A stretch of DNA of 64,000 bases. Origin: an uncultured Muribaculum sp. (GTDB taxonomy: Bacteria; Bacteroidota; Bacteroidia; Bacteroidales; Muribaculaceae). The stretch spans positions 109,712 to 173,711 of the forward strand of contig CAJUTE010000002.1 of NCBI GenBank assembly GCA_910589555.1, written 5' to 3'. This document shows, in pieces, positions 51,164 to 59,909 of the stretch. A model generated the notes under the pieces. That model was not told where the DNA came from. It worked only from the letters and a program-made list of their open reading frames with translations, and ran no database searches. The position numbers were made by a program, and so were the translations under genes. Every line of letters starts with the position of its first letter. Position 1 is the stretch's first letter.

Positions 51164-53380
51164 ATGTCTGAAATACAAGTTGAAAATTTAGTCTCCGATT
51201 TAGCATTCATTCTTATTCTCGGTGCATTTGTCACCGTTCTCTTCAAGTGGCTTAAGCAGCCGGTTGTGCTCGGCTACATAGTCGCCGGATTCCTTGCCAG
51301 CCCTCATTTCGAATATCTTCCTTCGGTCACCACCGAGAGCAATATCGAGTTCTGGGCGCAGCTTGGCATCGTGGTGCTGTTGTTCTCTCTGGGACTTGAG
51401 TTCAGCTTTAAGAAGCTCCTGAATGTGGGCGGTTCGGCAGTGGTCACCGCGTTGATCATAGTCACCGGCATGATGGCATCGGGCTTTGCCATAGGGCACT
51501 TTCTGCATTTTTCCAACATGAACAGCCTGTTTCTGGGGGGAATGCTCTCAATGTCGTCCACCACTATCATTATAAAGGCGTTTACCGATCTGGGGCTGCG
51601 ACAGAAGAAGTTTGCCTCATTGGTGTTTGCCGTGCTTATCGTCGAGGACCTTTTCGCCGTGCTCATGATGGTTATCCTCTCGTCGATTGCTATAAACAAG
51701 AGTGTTGAGGGTAGCGAGATGCTGTTCAGCATCAGCAAGCTTGTGTTCTTTCTGGTGATATGGTTTTTGGTGGGGGTGTATGTACTTCCGTCGTTGCTCA
51801 ATTCAATACGCCGTTATCTGAATAATGAGACTCTTCTCATCATCAGCCTCGGGCTCTGTTTCGGCATGGCTGTGTTCTCGGTATATTGCGGATTCTCGCT
51901 CGCTCTCGGAGCATTTGTCATGGGTTCGATTATCGCCGGAATAAGTTATGCGGAACGCATAGAGGATGTGGTGACTCCGGTCAAGGACCTTTTTGGCGCC
52001 GTGTTCTTCATCTCGGTGGGTATGATGGTGAATCCGGGTGTCATAGTGGAATACTGGTCGCCGATATTGATATTGTCATGCGTGGTGATTGTGGGCATGA
52101 TTATCTTCGGCACTTTCGGAATGCTCATCACCGGACAGTCGCTCCGCATAGCGATGGAGTCGGGCTTCTCGCTCACGCAGATCGGTGAATTCGCGTTCAT
52201 CATCGCTTCGTTGGGAATGTCGCTCGGGGTGCTTGACGACAATATCTATCCTATCGTTGTCGCCGTTTCGGTTATAACCACCTTCACCACCCCTTACTTT
52301 ATCCGTCTTGCCGATCCTGCATATAATCTTGTGGAGCGTCATCTTCCCGCCCGTCTGCATTTCCTGATCGAGCGCTACAGCGGTCAGGCAAGCGCCGAGA
52401 GCGAGACACGTGCATTGTGGCTGTCGGTGCTCAAGCGCTATATATGGCGCATCGTGCTCTATTCGATTGTCATAATCGCGGTGATATTGATATGCACACG
52501 CATCCTGCTTCCATGGCTCCTTGAAGTCTCTCCTGAATGGGGACGAGCCATCTGTAGCATCACGGCTCTTCTGCTCATGTCGCCGTTTCTTCTGGCTCTT
52601 GCCATCCCGGCGTCGAAGCGCACCGAGCGTGAGCGTCTTCGTGCGGCAAACGCGCATTTCGATGTGCCGTTGATTGTGATGACCATCTTCAGGTTGCTGC
52701 TGGCTCTCGGTTTTATCGTGTATACTCTCAGTGTCATTCACTCCATGAGAGTGGGCTGGGTGGTAGGTTTCTTTATCTTTGTGACTCTGCTCGGAACATG
52801 GTCGGGCAGATTGAAGAAGCAGACACGCATGATAGAATCGCGCTTTTTCGACAATCTCAACGAGCGTGAACTGCGCCGCAGCGGTAAAAACAATAACCTT
52901 GTGAGCGATATGCACCTCGCCTATATACGTGTGGGCTATTCTTCGCCATTTGTCGGACAGAAGCTGATTGACTCCGATGTGCGCCGCCGCTACGGGGTGA
53001 ATGTGGCGAGCATTCAGCGTGGCGGTGAGATCATAGCCGTGCCTAACGGAAATGAACGATTGTTTCCGGGTGATGTCATCGGCGTGATAGGTACCGACGA
53101 GCAGATAGAGCAATTGCTTCCGGTGGTGGAAAAAGAGGATGCGGCGCCCGAAAATCAGGTTGCCGACATGAAGCTCACGAGCATTCATCTGTCGGAGACC
53201 TCGCCGCTCATCGGGAAGACTTCGGCAACATCGCAGATAAGGGACAAGTACAAGGCTCTGCTTGTGGCGATACAGCACACTGACGGCACTTACGATCATC
53301 CCACCGGCAGCACCGTGTTCAATGTCGATGATGTGCTGTGGATGGTAGGTGACCCTAAAATATTGAGAACTCTTAAGTAA
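51164..53380 (+). CDS. CPA2-type cation/proton antiporter with two TrkA_C (RCK_C) domains
   Basis: 738 residues. Residues about 8-390 are a Na/H-exchanger core (LKQPVVLGYIVAGFLASP, LGIVVLLFSLGLEFSFKKL, FAVLIVEDLFAVLMMV) like KefB/KefC. Four further TMs come at about 420-560. The C-terminus has two consecutive TrkA_C-like domains: VGYSSPFVGQKLIDSDVRRRYGVNVASIQRGGE ending GDVIGVIGTDEQIEQLL, and LSETSPLIGKTSATSQIRDKYKALLVAIQ ending VDDVLWMVGDPKILRTL. The NAD-binding TrkA_N domain of KefB/C is not seen. It likely exchanges K+ or Na+ for H+, gated by a small ligand. Third gene of the coiled-coil/MgtC run; a DMT gene follows 20 bases on. Confidence 0.88.
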   Translation: MSEIQVENLVSDLAFILILGAFVTVLFKWLKQPVVLGYIVAGFLASPHFEYLPSVTTESNIEFWAQLGIVVLLFSLGLEFSFKKLLNVGGSAVVTALIIVTGMMASGFAIGHFLHFSNMNSLFLGGMLSMSSTTIIIKAFTDLGLRQKKFASLVFAVLIVEDLFAVLMMVILSSIAINKSVEGSEMLFSISKLVFFLVIWFLVGVYVLPSLLNSIRRYLNNETLLIISLGLCFGMAVFSVYCGFSLALGAFVMGSIIAGISYAERIEDVVTPVKDLFGAVFFISVGMMVNPGVIVEYWSPILILSCVVIVGMIIFGTFGMLITGQSLRIAMESGFSLTQIGEFAFIIASLGMSLGVLDDNIYPIVVAVSVITTFTTPYFIRLADPAYNLVERHLPARLHFLIERYSGQASAESETRALWLSVLKRYIWRIVLYSIVIIAVILICTRILLPWLLEVSPEWGRAICSITALLLMSPFLLALAIPASKRTERERLRAANAHFDVPLIVMTIFRLLLALGFIVYTLSVIHSMRVGWVVGFFIFVTLLGTWSGRLKKQTRMIESRFFDNLNERELRRSGKNNNLVSDMHLAYIRVGYSSPFVGQKLIDSDVRRRYGVNVASIQRGGEIIAVPNGNERLFPGDVIGVIGTDEQIEQLLPVVEKEDAAPENQVADMKLTSIHLSETSPLIGKTSATSQIRDKYKALLVAIQHTDGTYDHPTGSTVFNVDDVLWMVGDPKILRTLK

Positions 53381-53400
53381 ACAACAGCTATTTCTGAATC

Positions 53401-54273
53401 ATGTGGATTGTTTTGGCAATTGTGTCGGGGTTGTGCCTCGGCTTTTATGACATATTCAAAAAGATATCGGTCGACGGCAATAATGTGCTTGTGGTCCTGT
53501 TTCTGAACACCGTGTTCAGCGTCATGCTCATGTCGCCGGTGTTATTCATGTGTCTTGAATCGGGAAGCATAGGGCTTGGCAATACATGGCACGGGCATTT
53601 TGAGATAATAATCAAGTCGTTTATCGTTCTGTCGTCATGGCTGCTCGGTTACTTTGGCTTGAAGCATCTGCCGCTCACCATAGCCGGACCTATCAACGCG
53701 TCGCGTCCGGTGATAGTGCTTGTGGGCGCGCTCATCATATTTCATGAGCAGCTTAACTGGATGCAGTGGGTGGGTATCCTGTTGGGTTTCTGGTCGCTGT
53801 TTTTCATAAGCCGTGTGGGTGGCAAGGAGGGATTCTCATTCGCCCATTCGCGATGGTTGTGGTTCAGTATCGGAGCTACGGTGATGGGAGCTGTCAGCGC
53901 TCTGTATGACAAATATCTGTTGAAAACCTACGAACCTCTTGAGGTGCAGGCGTGGTATTCGTTCTATCAGATGATAATTATGGGGGTGACGATAGGTATA
54001 ATACTCTATTTCTGCAAAGAGCGCACACCCTTCAAGTGGAAATGGGCGATACCGCTTATCTCGCTGTTTCTCACCATTGCTGACATAGCATATTTCTATT
54101 CGCTGTCAATCGACGGCTCGATGATTGCCGTGGTGTCGATGATACGCCGCGGATCGGTTATCGTTTCGTTCTTCTACGGGGTGATAGCTTTGCATGAGAA
54201 GCATATACGCCTGAAGTTGATAGATCTCGGAGTGCTGCTTGTGGGGCTTGTGTTCCTCGTGCTAGGAAGTTGA
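53401..54273 (+). CDS. DMT-superfamily (EamA) transporter
   Basis: 290 residues with ten TM helices in two EamA repeats, for example LKHLPLTIAGPINASRPVIVLVGALIIFHEQLNWMQWVGILLGFWSLFFI in the first. SIDGSMIAVVSMIRRGSVIVSFFYGVIALHEKHIRLKLIDLGVLLVGLVFLVLGS ends the second. It starts with MWIVLAIVSGLCLGFYDIFKKISVDGNN. It is 20 bases after the antiporter gene and co-directional, so probably operon-linked. It ends 8 bases from the stop of the convergent ABC gene. Substrate unknown. Confidence 0.88.
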   Translation: MWIVLAIVSGLCLGFYDIFKKISVDGNNVLVVLFLNTVFSVMLMSPVLFMCLESGSIGLGNTWHGHFEIIIKSFIVLSSWLLGYFGLKHLPLTIAGPINASRPVIVLVGALIIFHEQLNWMQWVGILLGFWSLFFISRVGGKEGFSFAHSRWLWFSIGATVMGAVSALYDKYLLKTYEPLEVQAWYSFYQMIIMGVTIGIILYFCKERTPFKWKWAIPLISLFLTIADIAYFYSLSIDGSMIAVVSMIRRGSVIVSFFYGVIALHEKHIRLKLIDLGVLLVGLVFLVLGS

Positions 54274-54281
54274 CCGGGCTT

Positions 54282-54971
54282 TCAGTCCTCGCATGACAGC
54301 CTGGCGAAATGATGGCTTGCGCAACACTCGTGGAGCGAACGGTCGATGATTATGTGGCGGTTTGCCATCTCGGCGATGGTCGACATTTCATGTGACACGA
54401 GCACGAAAGTAGTGCTTGGCATAAGGCTCTCGATTATCTCATACATCTTTTTTTCATAATGCTTGTCGAGATAGCTTAGCGGCTCGTCGAGCACCAGCAT
54501 CTGGGGGCGGGATATTATCGCTCTTCCGAAAAGTGTGCGTTGAAGTTGTCCTCCCGATATTTCCCCGATTATGCTGTCGGCATGGTCGGCAAGTCCGAGC
54601 AGTTCCACAGTCTCGGCGAGACGCGTCTCTTTTTCTTGCTTTGTGAGGTTTTTTACTGCCATCAATCCAAGGTTTATCACCTCCTTCACGGTGATGGGAA
54701 ACCGGTGGTCGATCAGGTTTTTCTGTGGGAGATATCCTATAGGTTGCCGGTCGGTGGGGGAGGTGAAGCTGTAGTTCACGCTTCCTGCCGTGGGCTTGAG
54801 CAGTTTGAGCAATATTCTCAATAAAGTAGTCTTGCCGCCGCCGTTTGGTCCGGTCACGGCAAGGAAATCACCCTGTTTTATTTCGAGGTCTATGTCTTTG
54901 AGAATGGCTCTCCGGTCATACCTCATTGACACGTGTTGCAGAGTTATCAGACTATTGTTGTGAGAAAGCAT
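54282..54971 (-). CDS. Metal ABC transporter ATP-binding protein (ZnuC-like)
   Basis: 229 residues. Walker A GPNGGGKTTLLR, Q loop LPQKNLIDHRFPITVKE, signature ISGGQLQRTLFGRAI, Walker B MLVLDEPLSYLD and the switch His in LVSHEM are complete. The closest group is the metal/zinc and manganese importers (ZnuC/MntB-type), consistent with the upstream binding protein. Its start overlaps the end of the binding-protein gene by 20 bases, so the two are coupled. A permease (ZnuB-like) should be the next partner but the downstream gene is on the other strand. Confidence 0.9.
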   Translation of the reverse strand: MLSHNNSLITLQHVSMRYDRRAILKDIDLEIKQGDFLAVTGPNGGGKTTLLRILLKLLKPTAGSVNYSFTSPTDRQPIGYLPQKNLIDHRFPITVKEVINLGLMAVKNLTKQEKETRLAETVELLGLADHADSIIGEISGGQLQRTLFGRAIISRPQMLVLDEPLSYLDKHYEKKMYEIIESLMPSTTFVLVSHEMSTIAEMANRHIIIDRSLHECCASHHFARLSCED

Positions 54972-55824
54972 CGGCGATGACGGTTATTTCTTCTTCCCAG
55001 TTATAGTTGAGCGGATTGATGTTGACGAGGGTTGCTCCGATCTGCTCATTTGCTACGGTAGCTTGACGCGAGTCCACATCTTTTTGGAAAAACAGCACCT
55101 TGGCTCCTGCCTCTTTTGCCTGATCGATTGCCGTCTGCATCATCGTGATTGACGCTTCCTTTCCTTCCGGGCTTAACGATATCTGTCGCAAGCCGTAATC
55201 TCGGGCAAAGTAGCTGAGCGACGGGTGCCACACGATGAATGCTTCTCCGCGGTGGGTGTCAAGGCGTTCTTTTATGGAGTTGTCGAGGCTGTCGAGCGAC
55301 TGCAGCAGTTTCTTGAAATTCTTGGTGTAGGTGTCCTTGTTGGAAGGGTCGATCTCCACCAATCCGTTATACATGTTGGATGCTATCTTTTTTGCGTTTT
55401 TGACCGAAGTCCATGTGTGGGGATCTATCTCCAAGTCACCGGCGTGCCCCGAATGGGTGCCGGTGATGAGCGCTATGCCTGTCGAGCTGTCGATGATCTT
55501 CAGGTTGGGCTTGTTTTTGGTGACTTTGGTTATTATGGCGCTTTCAAAGGGTATGTTGCCGATACGGAAATATGCCGTGCTGTTTTCGAGGTTCAGCAGA
55601 TGGGTGAGGCTCGGGTCATAGGATTCGGGATTCGCTCCGTTGCTGAGGAGGCATTTCACATCCCATTTGTCGCCGGCAATCTTTTCGAGGAGGTATTTCT
55701 GGGGCTGGATGCTCACTGTAATCACCGGTTTTCCTTCCACTGAGCTTCCGCAACCGTAGAGAAAGCTCAAAGCCCATAATGCGGGCAATATCGTGTAGAT
55801 GAGTATATATTTGAATTTTGGCAT
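54952..55824 (-). CDS. Zinc-type ABC transporter substrate-binding lipoprotein (ZnuA-like)
   Basis: 290 residues from ATG 55824 (MPKFKYILIYTILPALWAL); the frame opens upstream at 55881, but that start lacks a signal peptide at its N-terminus. Lipobox LSFLYGCGSS. Cluster A-1 metal-binding features: KYLLEKIAGDKWDVKCLLSNGANPESYDPS, the short His/Asp segment THSGHAGDLEIDPHTW (likely metal ligand), and EAFIVWHPSLSYFARDYGL. It binds Zn or Mn in the periplasm and hands it to the membrane transporter. It sits between a GNAT gene upstream and the ATPase gene downstream on the minus strand. Confidence 0.9.
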   Translation of the reverse strand: MPKFKYILIYTILPALWALSFLYGCGSSVEGKPVITVSIQPQKYLLEKIAGDKWDVKCLLSNGANPESYDPSLTHLLNLENSTAYFRIGNIPFESAIITKVTKNKPNLKIIDSSTGIALITGTHSGHAGDLEIDPHTWTSVKNAKKIASNMYNGLVEIDPSNKDTYTKNFKKLLQSLDSLDNSIKERLDTHRGEAFIVWHPSLSYFARDYGLRQISLSPEGKEASITMMQTAIDQAKEAGAKVLFFQKDVDSRQATVANEQIGATLVNINPLNYNWEEEITVIADAFSQQ

Positions 55825-55881
55825 AGTAATAACTGTTTTGCGAATGGATGCAAATATATGTAAAAACAAATCAAAAGCCAA

Positions 55882-56430
55882 TCAGTTGACTCCTTTTTTA
55901 TGATAAACAACATCCCAAAGCTGTTTTGCCGCATTTCCCGGCTCGATATCGCCGGTGGTCATGAGCGTGAGCGGAACTTCGGGCAGTCCGTCGGCGTAAG
56001 GAGGCTGAAGATAGTCAAACTCTTCGCGTGGCGTGAACCCGAGTTTTGAATAGAACCCTATGCGTCGGCGTGCAATGTCGCCGGTCTCTTTCGGCTCGAC
56101 TTCAAGCACATAGCTTGCCGGCATCATTTCCATCAATGCTCGCAATGCGTTTTGCCCGGTTCCGTTGCCGCGCCTGTCGTGTCTTACGGCGAAATGCTCA
56201 ATGTAATTCATGCCTTGCAGCGTCCACACTGTTATGAATCCTATCAATGTCGCGCCGTCCATTATGGCGAAAGCTTTGAACTGCCCATTCCCCCCGTTGA
56301 GGAAGCCGTTCATCTGTTCCCACGGGCGTCGCTCCTCCTCAGGAAATGACATGAAGTATATTTCCCGGAAGCGTGATATGTTTTCTTCCGTAGGGTTAAA
56401 GGCTTCTATATGCGGCATGGAATTGTTCAT
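55882..56430 (-). CDS. GNAT-family N-acetyltransferase
   Basis: 182 residues. FRHAVRHDRRGNGTGQNALRALMEM-type motif A (HFAVRHDRRGNGTGQNALRALM) and ARRRIGFYSKLGFTPREEF as motif B define a GNAT fold. The N-terminal SFPEEERRPWEQMNGFLNGGNG is of unknown role. It probably acetylates a small amine or a protein terminus. The gap to the ZnuA-like ATG is 57 bases, so the acetyltransferase gene may lead the minus-strand metal operon; it is divergent from the Lrp gene. Confidence 0.85.
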   Translation of the reverse strand: MNNSMPHIEAFNPTEENISRFREIYFMSFPEEERRPWEQMNGFLNGGNGQFKAFAIMDGATLIGFITVWTLQGMNYIEHFAVRHDRRGNGTGQNALRALMEMMPASYVLEVEPKETGDIARRRIGFYSKLGFTPREEFDYLQPPYADGLPEVPLTLMTTGDIEPGNAAKQLWDVVYHKKGVN

Positions 56431-56475
56431 TGTAGCTTGCGATGTTAAAATATGGTGTAAAATTAGGCATAATTC

Positions 56476-56507
56476 TTGACGTATTAATGATTTTATTCGT
56501 AATTTTG
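56476..56507 (+). promoter_or_regulatory. Promoter for the Lrp/AsnC gene
   Basis: TTG at 56476-56478, 21 bases, TAATTTTG at 56500-56507. The expected leader is about 45 bases. Confidence 0.7.
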
Positions 56508-56558
56508 TAATACTAAAACAGAATATAATTCATATCACATAAATTCTTAAAAGATTAT

Positions 56559-57026
56559 ATGGCTAAACCACAATTAGACACTCTTGATTATAAGATTCTT
56601 AAGATGCTTTCAGTTAATGGCCGCAAGCCTTTCCTTGAAATCGCCCGTGAATGTGGAGTATCAGGAGCAGCGATACATCAGCGCATTCAGAAATTGATGG
56701 CTCTCGGTGTTCTTAAAGGCACGGAATGTCTTATCAATCCGTCGGCTGTGGGTTATGACACCTGCGCGTATATCGGATTCTTTTTGAAGGATCCCTCACA
56801 ATTTGATGAGGTAGTGGAAAAGCTTAAGGCTATTCCCGAGGTAGTGGAAGTGCACTATACCACCGGACAGTATGACTTGTTCATAAAGCTGTTTGCCCGC
56901 AACAACGACCATCTGCTGCACATCATCCATGAACAGTTGCAAGGTCTCGGACTGGCGAGAACGGAATCCTTGATATCATTCAAAGAGGTGTTCCGCCGTC
57001 AACTGCCGGTATCGGAAGATAATTAA
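56559..57026 (+). CDS. Lrp/AsnC-family transcription regulator
   Basis: 155 residues. The N-terminal HTH (LDTLDYKILKMLSVNGRKPFLEIARECGVSGAAIHQRIQKL) and the C-terminal RAM ligand-binding domain (DTCAYIGFFLKDPSQFDEVVEKLKAIPEVVEVHYTTGQYDLFIKLFARN) are complete. Such regulators respond to amino acids and usually control nearby or global metabolic genes. The gene has its own promoter and is followed by a strong terminator. It is divergent from the GNAT gene, a possible target. Confidence 0.95.
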   Translation: MAKPQLDTLDYKILKMLSVNGRKPFLEIARECGVSGAAIHQRIQKLMALGVLKGTECLINPSAVGYDTCAYIGFFLKDPSQFDEVVEKLKAIPEVVEVHYTTGQYDLFIKLFARNNDHLLHIIHEQLQGLGLARTESLISFKEVFRRQLPVSEDN

Positions 57027-57042
57027 TCAATGCATTTTATCA

Positions 57043-57073
57043 CTTCGGGGAGTTATGCCCCGAAGTTTTTTTA
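57043..57073 (+). terminator. Terminator of the Lrp/AsnC gene
   Basis: ACTTCGGGG (57043-57051) pairs with CCCCGAAGT (57059-57067), loop AGTTATG, followed by a T-run. Confidence 0.9.
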
Positions 57074-57095
57074 TAAATATCAACTTGTATTTTTT

Positions 57096-58883
57096 ATGAA
57101 ATTGAAAAAATTGACCGCAATCGCTGTCGGCGCTTTGTGCGTGATGTCGCCGTCGTTTTCATCGGCACAGGAGATGAACGAGATGTGGGGCGCCGGAGAT
57201 GTAGTTAAAGTGAACGGCGATTCAATCGAGCGAGGCAAGCTCTTTGACTGGGGCAATTACGCCATGTTTATCCACTGGGGGCTTTATTCCCATCTTGGCA
57301 ACAAGTGGAAAGGGAAGACGCATTATGGCATAGGCGAATGGATCATGGACCGGCGTATGGCTAATTGCGATAAGATTGAATATCGTGCCGCCGCCAAGTC
57401 GTTTAACCCCGTGAATTTTGATGCGAGAAAAATAGCGGCTCTTGCCAAGGATGCCGGAATGAAGTATATAATCATCACCAGCAAGCATCATGAGGGTTTC
57501 TCAATGTTTGGCACTAAAGCTGATAAATTCAATATTGTTGACGCGACTCCTTTCGGACGCGACCCGATGAAGGAACTGGCTGAGGCGTGTAAGGAATATG
57601 GACTCGGGTTCGGATTCTATTATTCGCATAATCAGGACTGGACTACTCCGGGCGCAAGCGGTGGACCGGCAGTCGACATGGATGGGAATCCAAAGAACTT
57701 TACCGATTATTTTTATTCAAAATGTCTTCCTCAGGTCGAGGAGATAACCAAGAATTACGGCGATATAGAGCTGGTGTGGTTTGACACTCCCGGAAATATG
57801 CCCAAGGAATATGCTCAACAATTGGTCGATGTGGTTCACCGCAATCAGCCTCATGCGCTGGTGTCGGGGCGCGTGGGATATAATCTCGGTGACTATCGCA
57901 CTCTCGGCGACATGGAGGTGCCGCTTGAGAATGTGGATGGAATGTGGGAAAGCGTGGACGTGACCAATGATTCGTGGGCTTACGCGTGGTATGACAACAA
58001 CTGGAAGTCGCCGAAGCAGATACTCGAATATCTCATTTCCACGATTGCCCGTGGCGGAACATATATGCTTAATGTGGGGCCCGACGGTAACGGTGACATT
58101 CCGGAATATGCCGCTCAGGCGTTGCGCTCGTCGGGAAAATGGATCGCCGCCCATCCTCAGGTCATTTATGGCGCGGGGGCTTCTCCGTGGAAACACGCAT
58201 TGCCGTGGGGCGATGTGGTGCGACAGGGCAACAAGCTGTATCTTGCCGTTTATAAGTGGCCCACCACCGGAAAACTGTATCTGCCCGGACTTAAAAATGA
58301 TGTGGCTGCCGCCGCTGTGGTGAATGGCGATAAGCGGGAAAAGGTGAAAGCGGTGAAGGAGAATGGCTGGACTGTGGTGCAGGTGCCTTTCCGACAGCCC
58401 GACAAGTTGGTGAGCATTGTGGAGCTGACTGTGAAGGGCGATGAGATTGATGTGGATCCTTCATTTGCCGCCGATCCCGAGCTTGGCACCGGTGAACTGT
58501 CGGTGATATTTGCCGATAAAACCGACTGCTCGATGTATAAATCGGCATGGATGGAGAAGTTCGGCGAGTGGAAGCACGCGCAGTGTGTCAAGGACCTCAA
58601 TACCGGAGGAAAGCTGACATGGACTTTCGACGTGAAAGAGCCCACGGTGTTTCAGGTGGAGATGAAAGTGCGAGGCGACGGGCCGGCGGTGTGGAAGTTT
58701 GAGAACGCCGAAGGCAATTTCGTGCAGAATCGCCAACGGGCTTCGGGAATCTTCTGCAACCGTCCTATAGGATGGCTGAAATTTGACAATCCGGGGCGTC
58801 ACACCTTGACGCTCACAATGCCCGAAGGGGGACAGCCGACCGACGTGACCTCCATCACCCTTACTCCCGTGTCGCTGGATTAA
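57096..58883 (+). CDS. GH29 alpha-L-fucosidase
   Basis: 595 residues from ATG 57096, giving a signal peptide ending near SSAQ; earlier starts run through the Lrp terminator. The catalytic domain has YAMFIHWGLYSHLGNKWKG, SKHHEGFSMF and ELVWFDTPGNM, where the nucleophile is likely Asp230, and YMLNVGPDGNGDIP. A C-terminal beta-sandwich (about 480-595) follows. GH29 enzymes release terminal L-fucose, for example from host mucin or plant glycans. The WFDTPG variant of the more usual WFDGxxG is notable. It stands alone, outside any polysaccharide locus. Confidence 0.9.
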   Translation: MKLKKLTAIAVGALCVMSPSFSSAQEMNEMWGAGDVVKVNGDSIERGKLFDWGNYAMFIHWGLYSHLGNKWKGKTHYGIGEWIMDRRMANCDKIEYRAAAKSFNPVNFDARKIAALAKDAGMKYIIITSKHHEGFSMFGTKADKFNIVDATPFGRDPMKELAEACKEYGLGFGFYYSHNQDWTTPGASGGPAVDMDGNPKNFTDYFYSKCLPQVEEITKNYGDIELVWFDTPGNMPKEYAQQLVDVVHRNQPHALVSGRVGYNLGDYRTLGDMEVPLENVDGMWESVDVTNDSWAYAWYDNNWKSPKQILEYLISTIARGGTYMLNVGPDGNGDIPEYAAQALRSSGKWIAAHPQVIYGAGASPWKHALPWGDVVRQGNKLYLAVYKWPTTGKLYLPGLKNDVAAAAVVNGDKREKVKAVKENGWTVVQVPFRQPDKLVSIVELTVKGDEIDVDPSFAADPELGTGELSVIFADKTDCSMYKSAWMEKFGEWKHAQCVKDLNTGGKLTWTFDVKEPTVFQVEMKVRGDGPAVWKFENAEGNFVQNRQRASGIFCNRPIGWLKFDNPGRHTLTLTMPEGGQPTDVTSITLTPVSLD

Positions 58884-58976
58884 GTGTGACGCGCCCTTGA
58901 AATAATTGCGGTAGTTTCCAAATCATATTGACGATATTTTGCGTTACATTATTATATAGAATTTAAAATATAGATT

Positions 58977-59753
58977 ATGAACATGGATTATACTTCCATA
59001 CTGCTTAATGCCATTTCATGGGCGAGAGAGGCGGGTGCCGTGCATCTCCGCTATTTCAGAGGCAATGAACTGTCGATACAGTCAAAATTGAATGACAGTG
59101 ACATTGTGACTGCTGCCGACAAAGCTGCTGAAAAACTGCTGCTCGATCATATACGCTCCGTTTATCCCGACCATTCCATTCTTTCGGAGGAATCGGGAGC
59201 CGATGAGCAGTCGGGTGAGTTCCGGTGGGTGATCGACCCGCTCGACGGCACTACCAATTTCAGCCAGGGATTGCCGCTGTTCTGTGTGTCGATAGGCATA
59301 GAGCATAACGGCGAGACGGTGGCGGGGGTGGTTTACGCTCCTTATATGGATGAACTGTTTCATGCCGTGAAGGGTGAGGGTGCGATGCTCAACGGCAATC
59401 CGATAAAGGTGTCGGGAAAGACGCGGCTTGACCATAGCGTGGTGTCAACGGGTTTTCCTGTCGACAAGGATGTCAACCCTGATAACAATCTTGACAATGT
59501 GGCTCGTGTGATGCCTTGTGTGAGAGGATTGCGTCGTCTCGGTTCAGCTGCTGTCGACATCTGTTATTGCGCGGCAGGATTTCTTGACGGGTATTGGGAG
59601 ATGAATCTTCATGAATGGGATGTCAATGCTGCGTTGCTGATTCTTGCCGAGGCAGGAGGAAAAGCCGAGTCGTTCAGGGATGACCGCAATGTGTCGATAG
59701 TCGCCGGAACACCCGAGATACAGCGTCAGCTCATGGCGAAGATCTGCTCTTGA
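58977..59753 (+). CDS. Inositol monophosphatase family protein (SuhB-like)
   Basis: 258 residues. Motif 1 is VIDPLDGTTNFSQGLPLFCVSIG, with the metal-binding Glu in EESGADEQSGEFRW, and motif 2 is HEWDVNAALLILAEAGG. The Mg-dependent enzyme removes phosphate from inositol phosphates or similar sugar phosphates, and SuhB relatives also act on transcription antitermination. Probably cytoplasmic. It is a monocistronic unit ending at the terminator at 59778. Confidence 0.93.
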   Translation: MNMDYTSILLNAISWAREAGAVHLRYFRGNELSIQSKLNDSDIVTAADKAAEKLLLDHIRSVYPDHSILSEESGADEQSGEFRWVIDPLDGTTNFSQGLPLFCVSIGIEHNGETVAGVVYAPYMDELFHAVKGEGAMLNGNPIKVSGKTRLDHSVVSTGFPVDKDVNPDNNLDNVARVMPCVRGLRRLGSAAVDICYCAAGFLDGYWEMNLHEWDVNAALLILAEAGGKAESFRDDRNVSIVAGTPEIQRQLMAKICS

Positions 59754-59777
59754 CATATAGATAAGATTTATGAAAAA

Positions 59778-59820
59778 CGCCGGCAAGGGGTGATGACAGC
59801 TCCTTGCCGGCGATACTTTT
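59778..59820 (+). terminator. Terminator of the inositol monophosphatase gene
   Basis: CGCCGGCAAGG (59778-59788) pairs with CCTTGCCGGCG (59802-59812), followed by ATACTTTTGT. Note that a related GCCGCCGGC string recurs at 59846. Confidence 0.8.
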
Positions 59821-59909
59821 GTCGGCAGGTGGATGTTTTTCCTTGCCGCCGGCTTATAAAGTCGTGGAAATTTCGTAATTTTGGCACGGTAAAAAGAAAA
59901 ACTGAATTC

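Noticed and set aside
52076..53299. 407-codon minus-strand frame opposite the antiporter
   Set aside because: His/Arg/Gln-rich shadow of a membrane-protein gene; no plausible domain.
59790..59909. Extended N-terminus of trpS
   Set aside because: It runs through the preceding terminator and the residues are basic and unlike TrpS; MEKVILTGDRPTGK is the family start.
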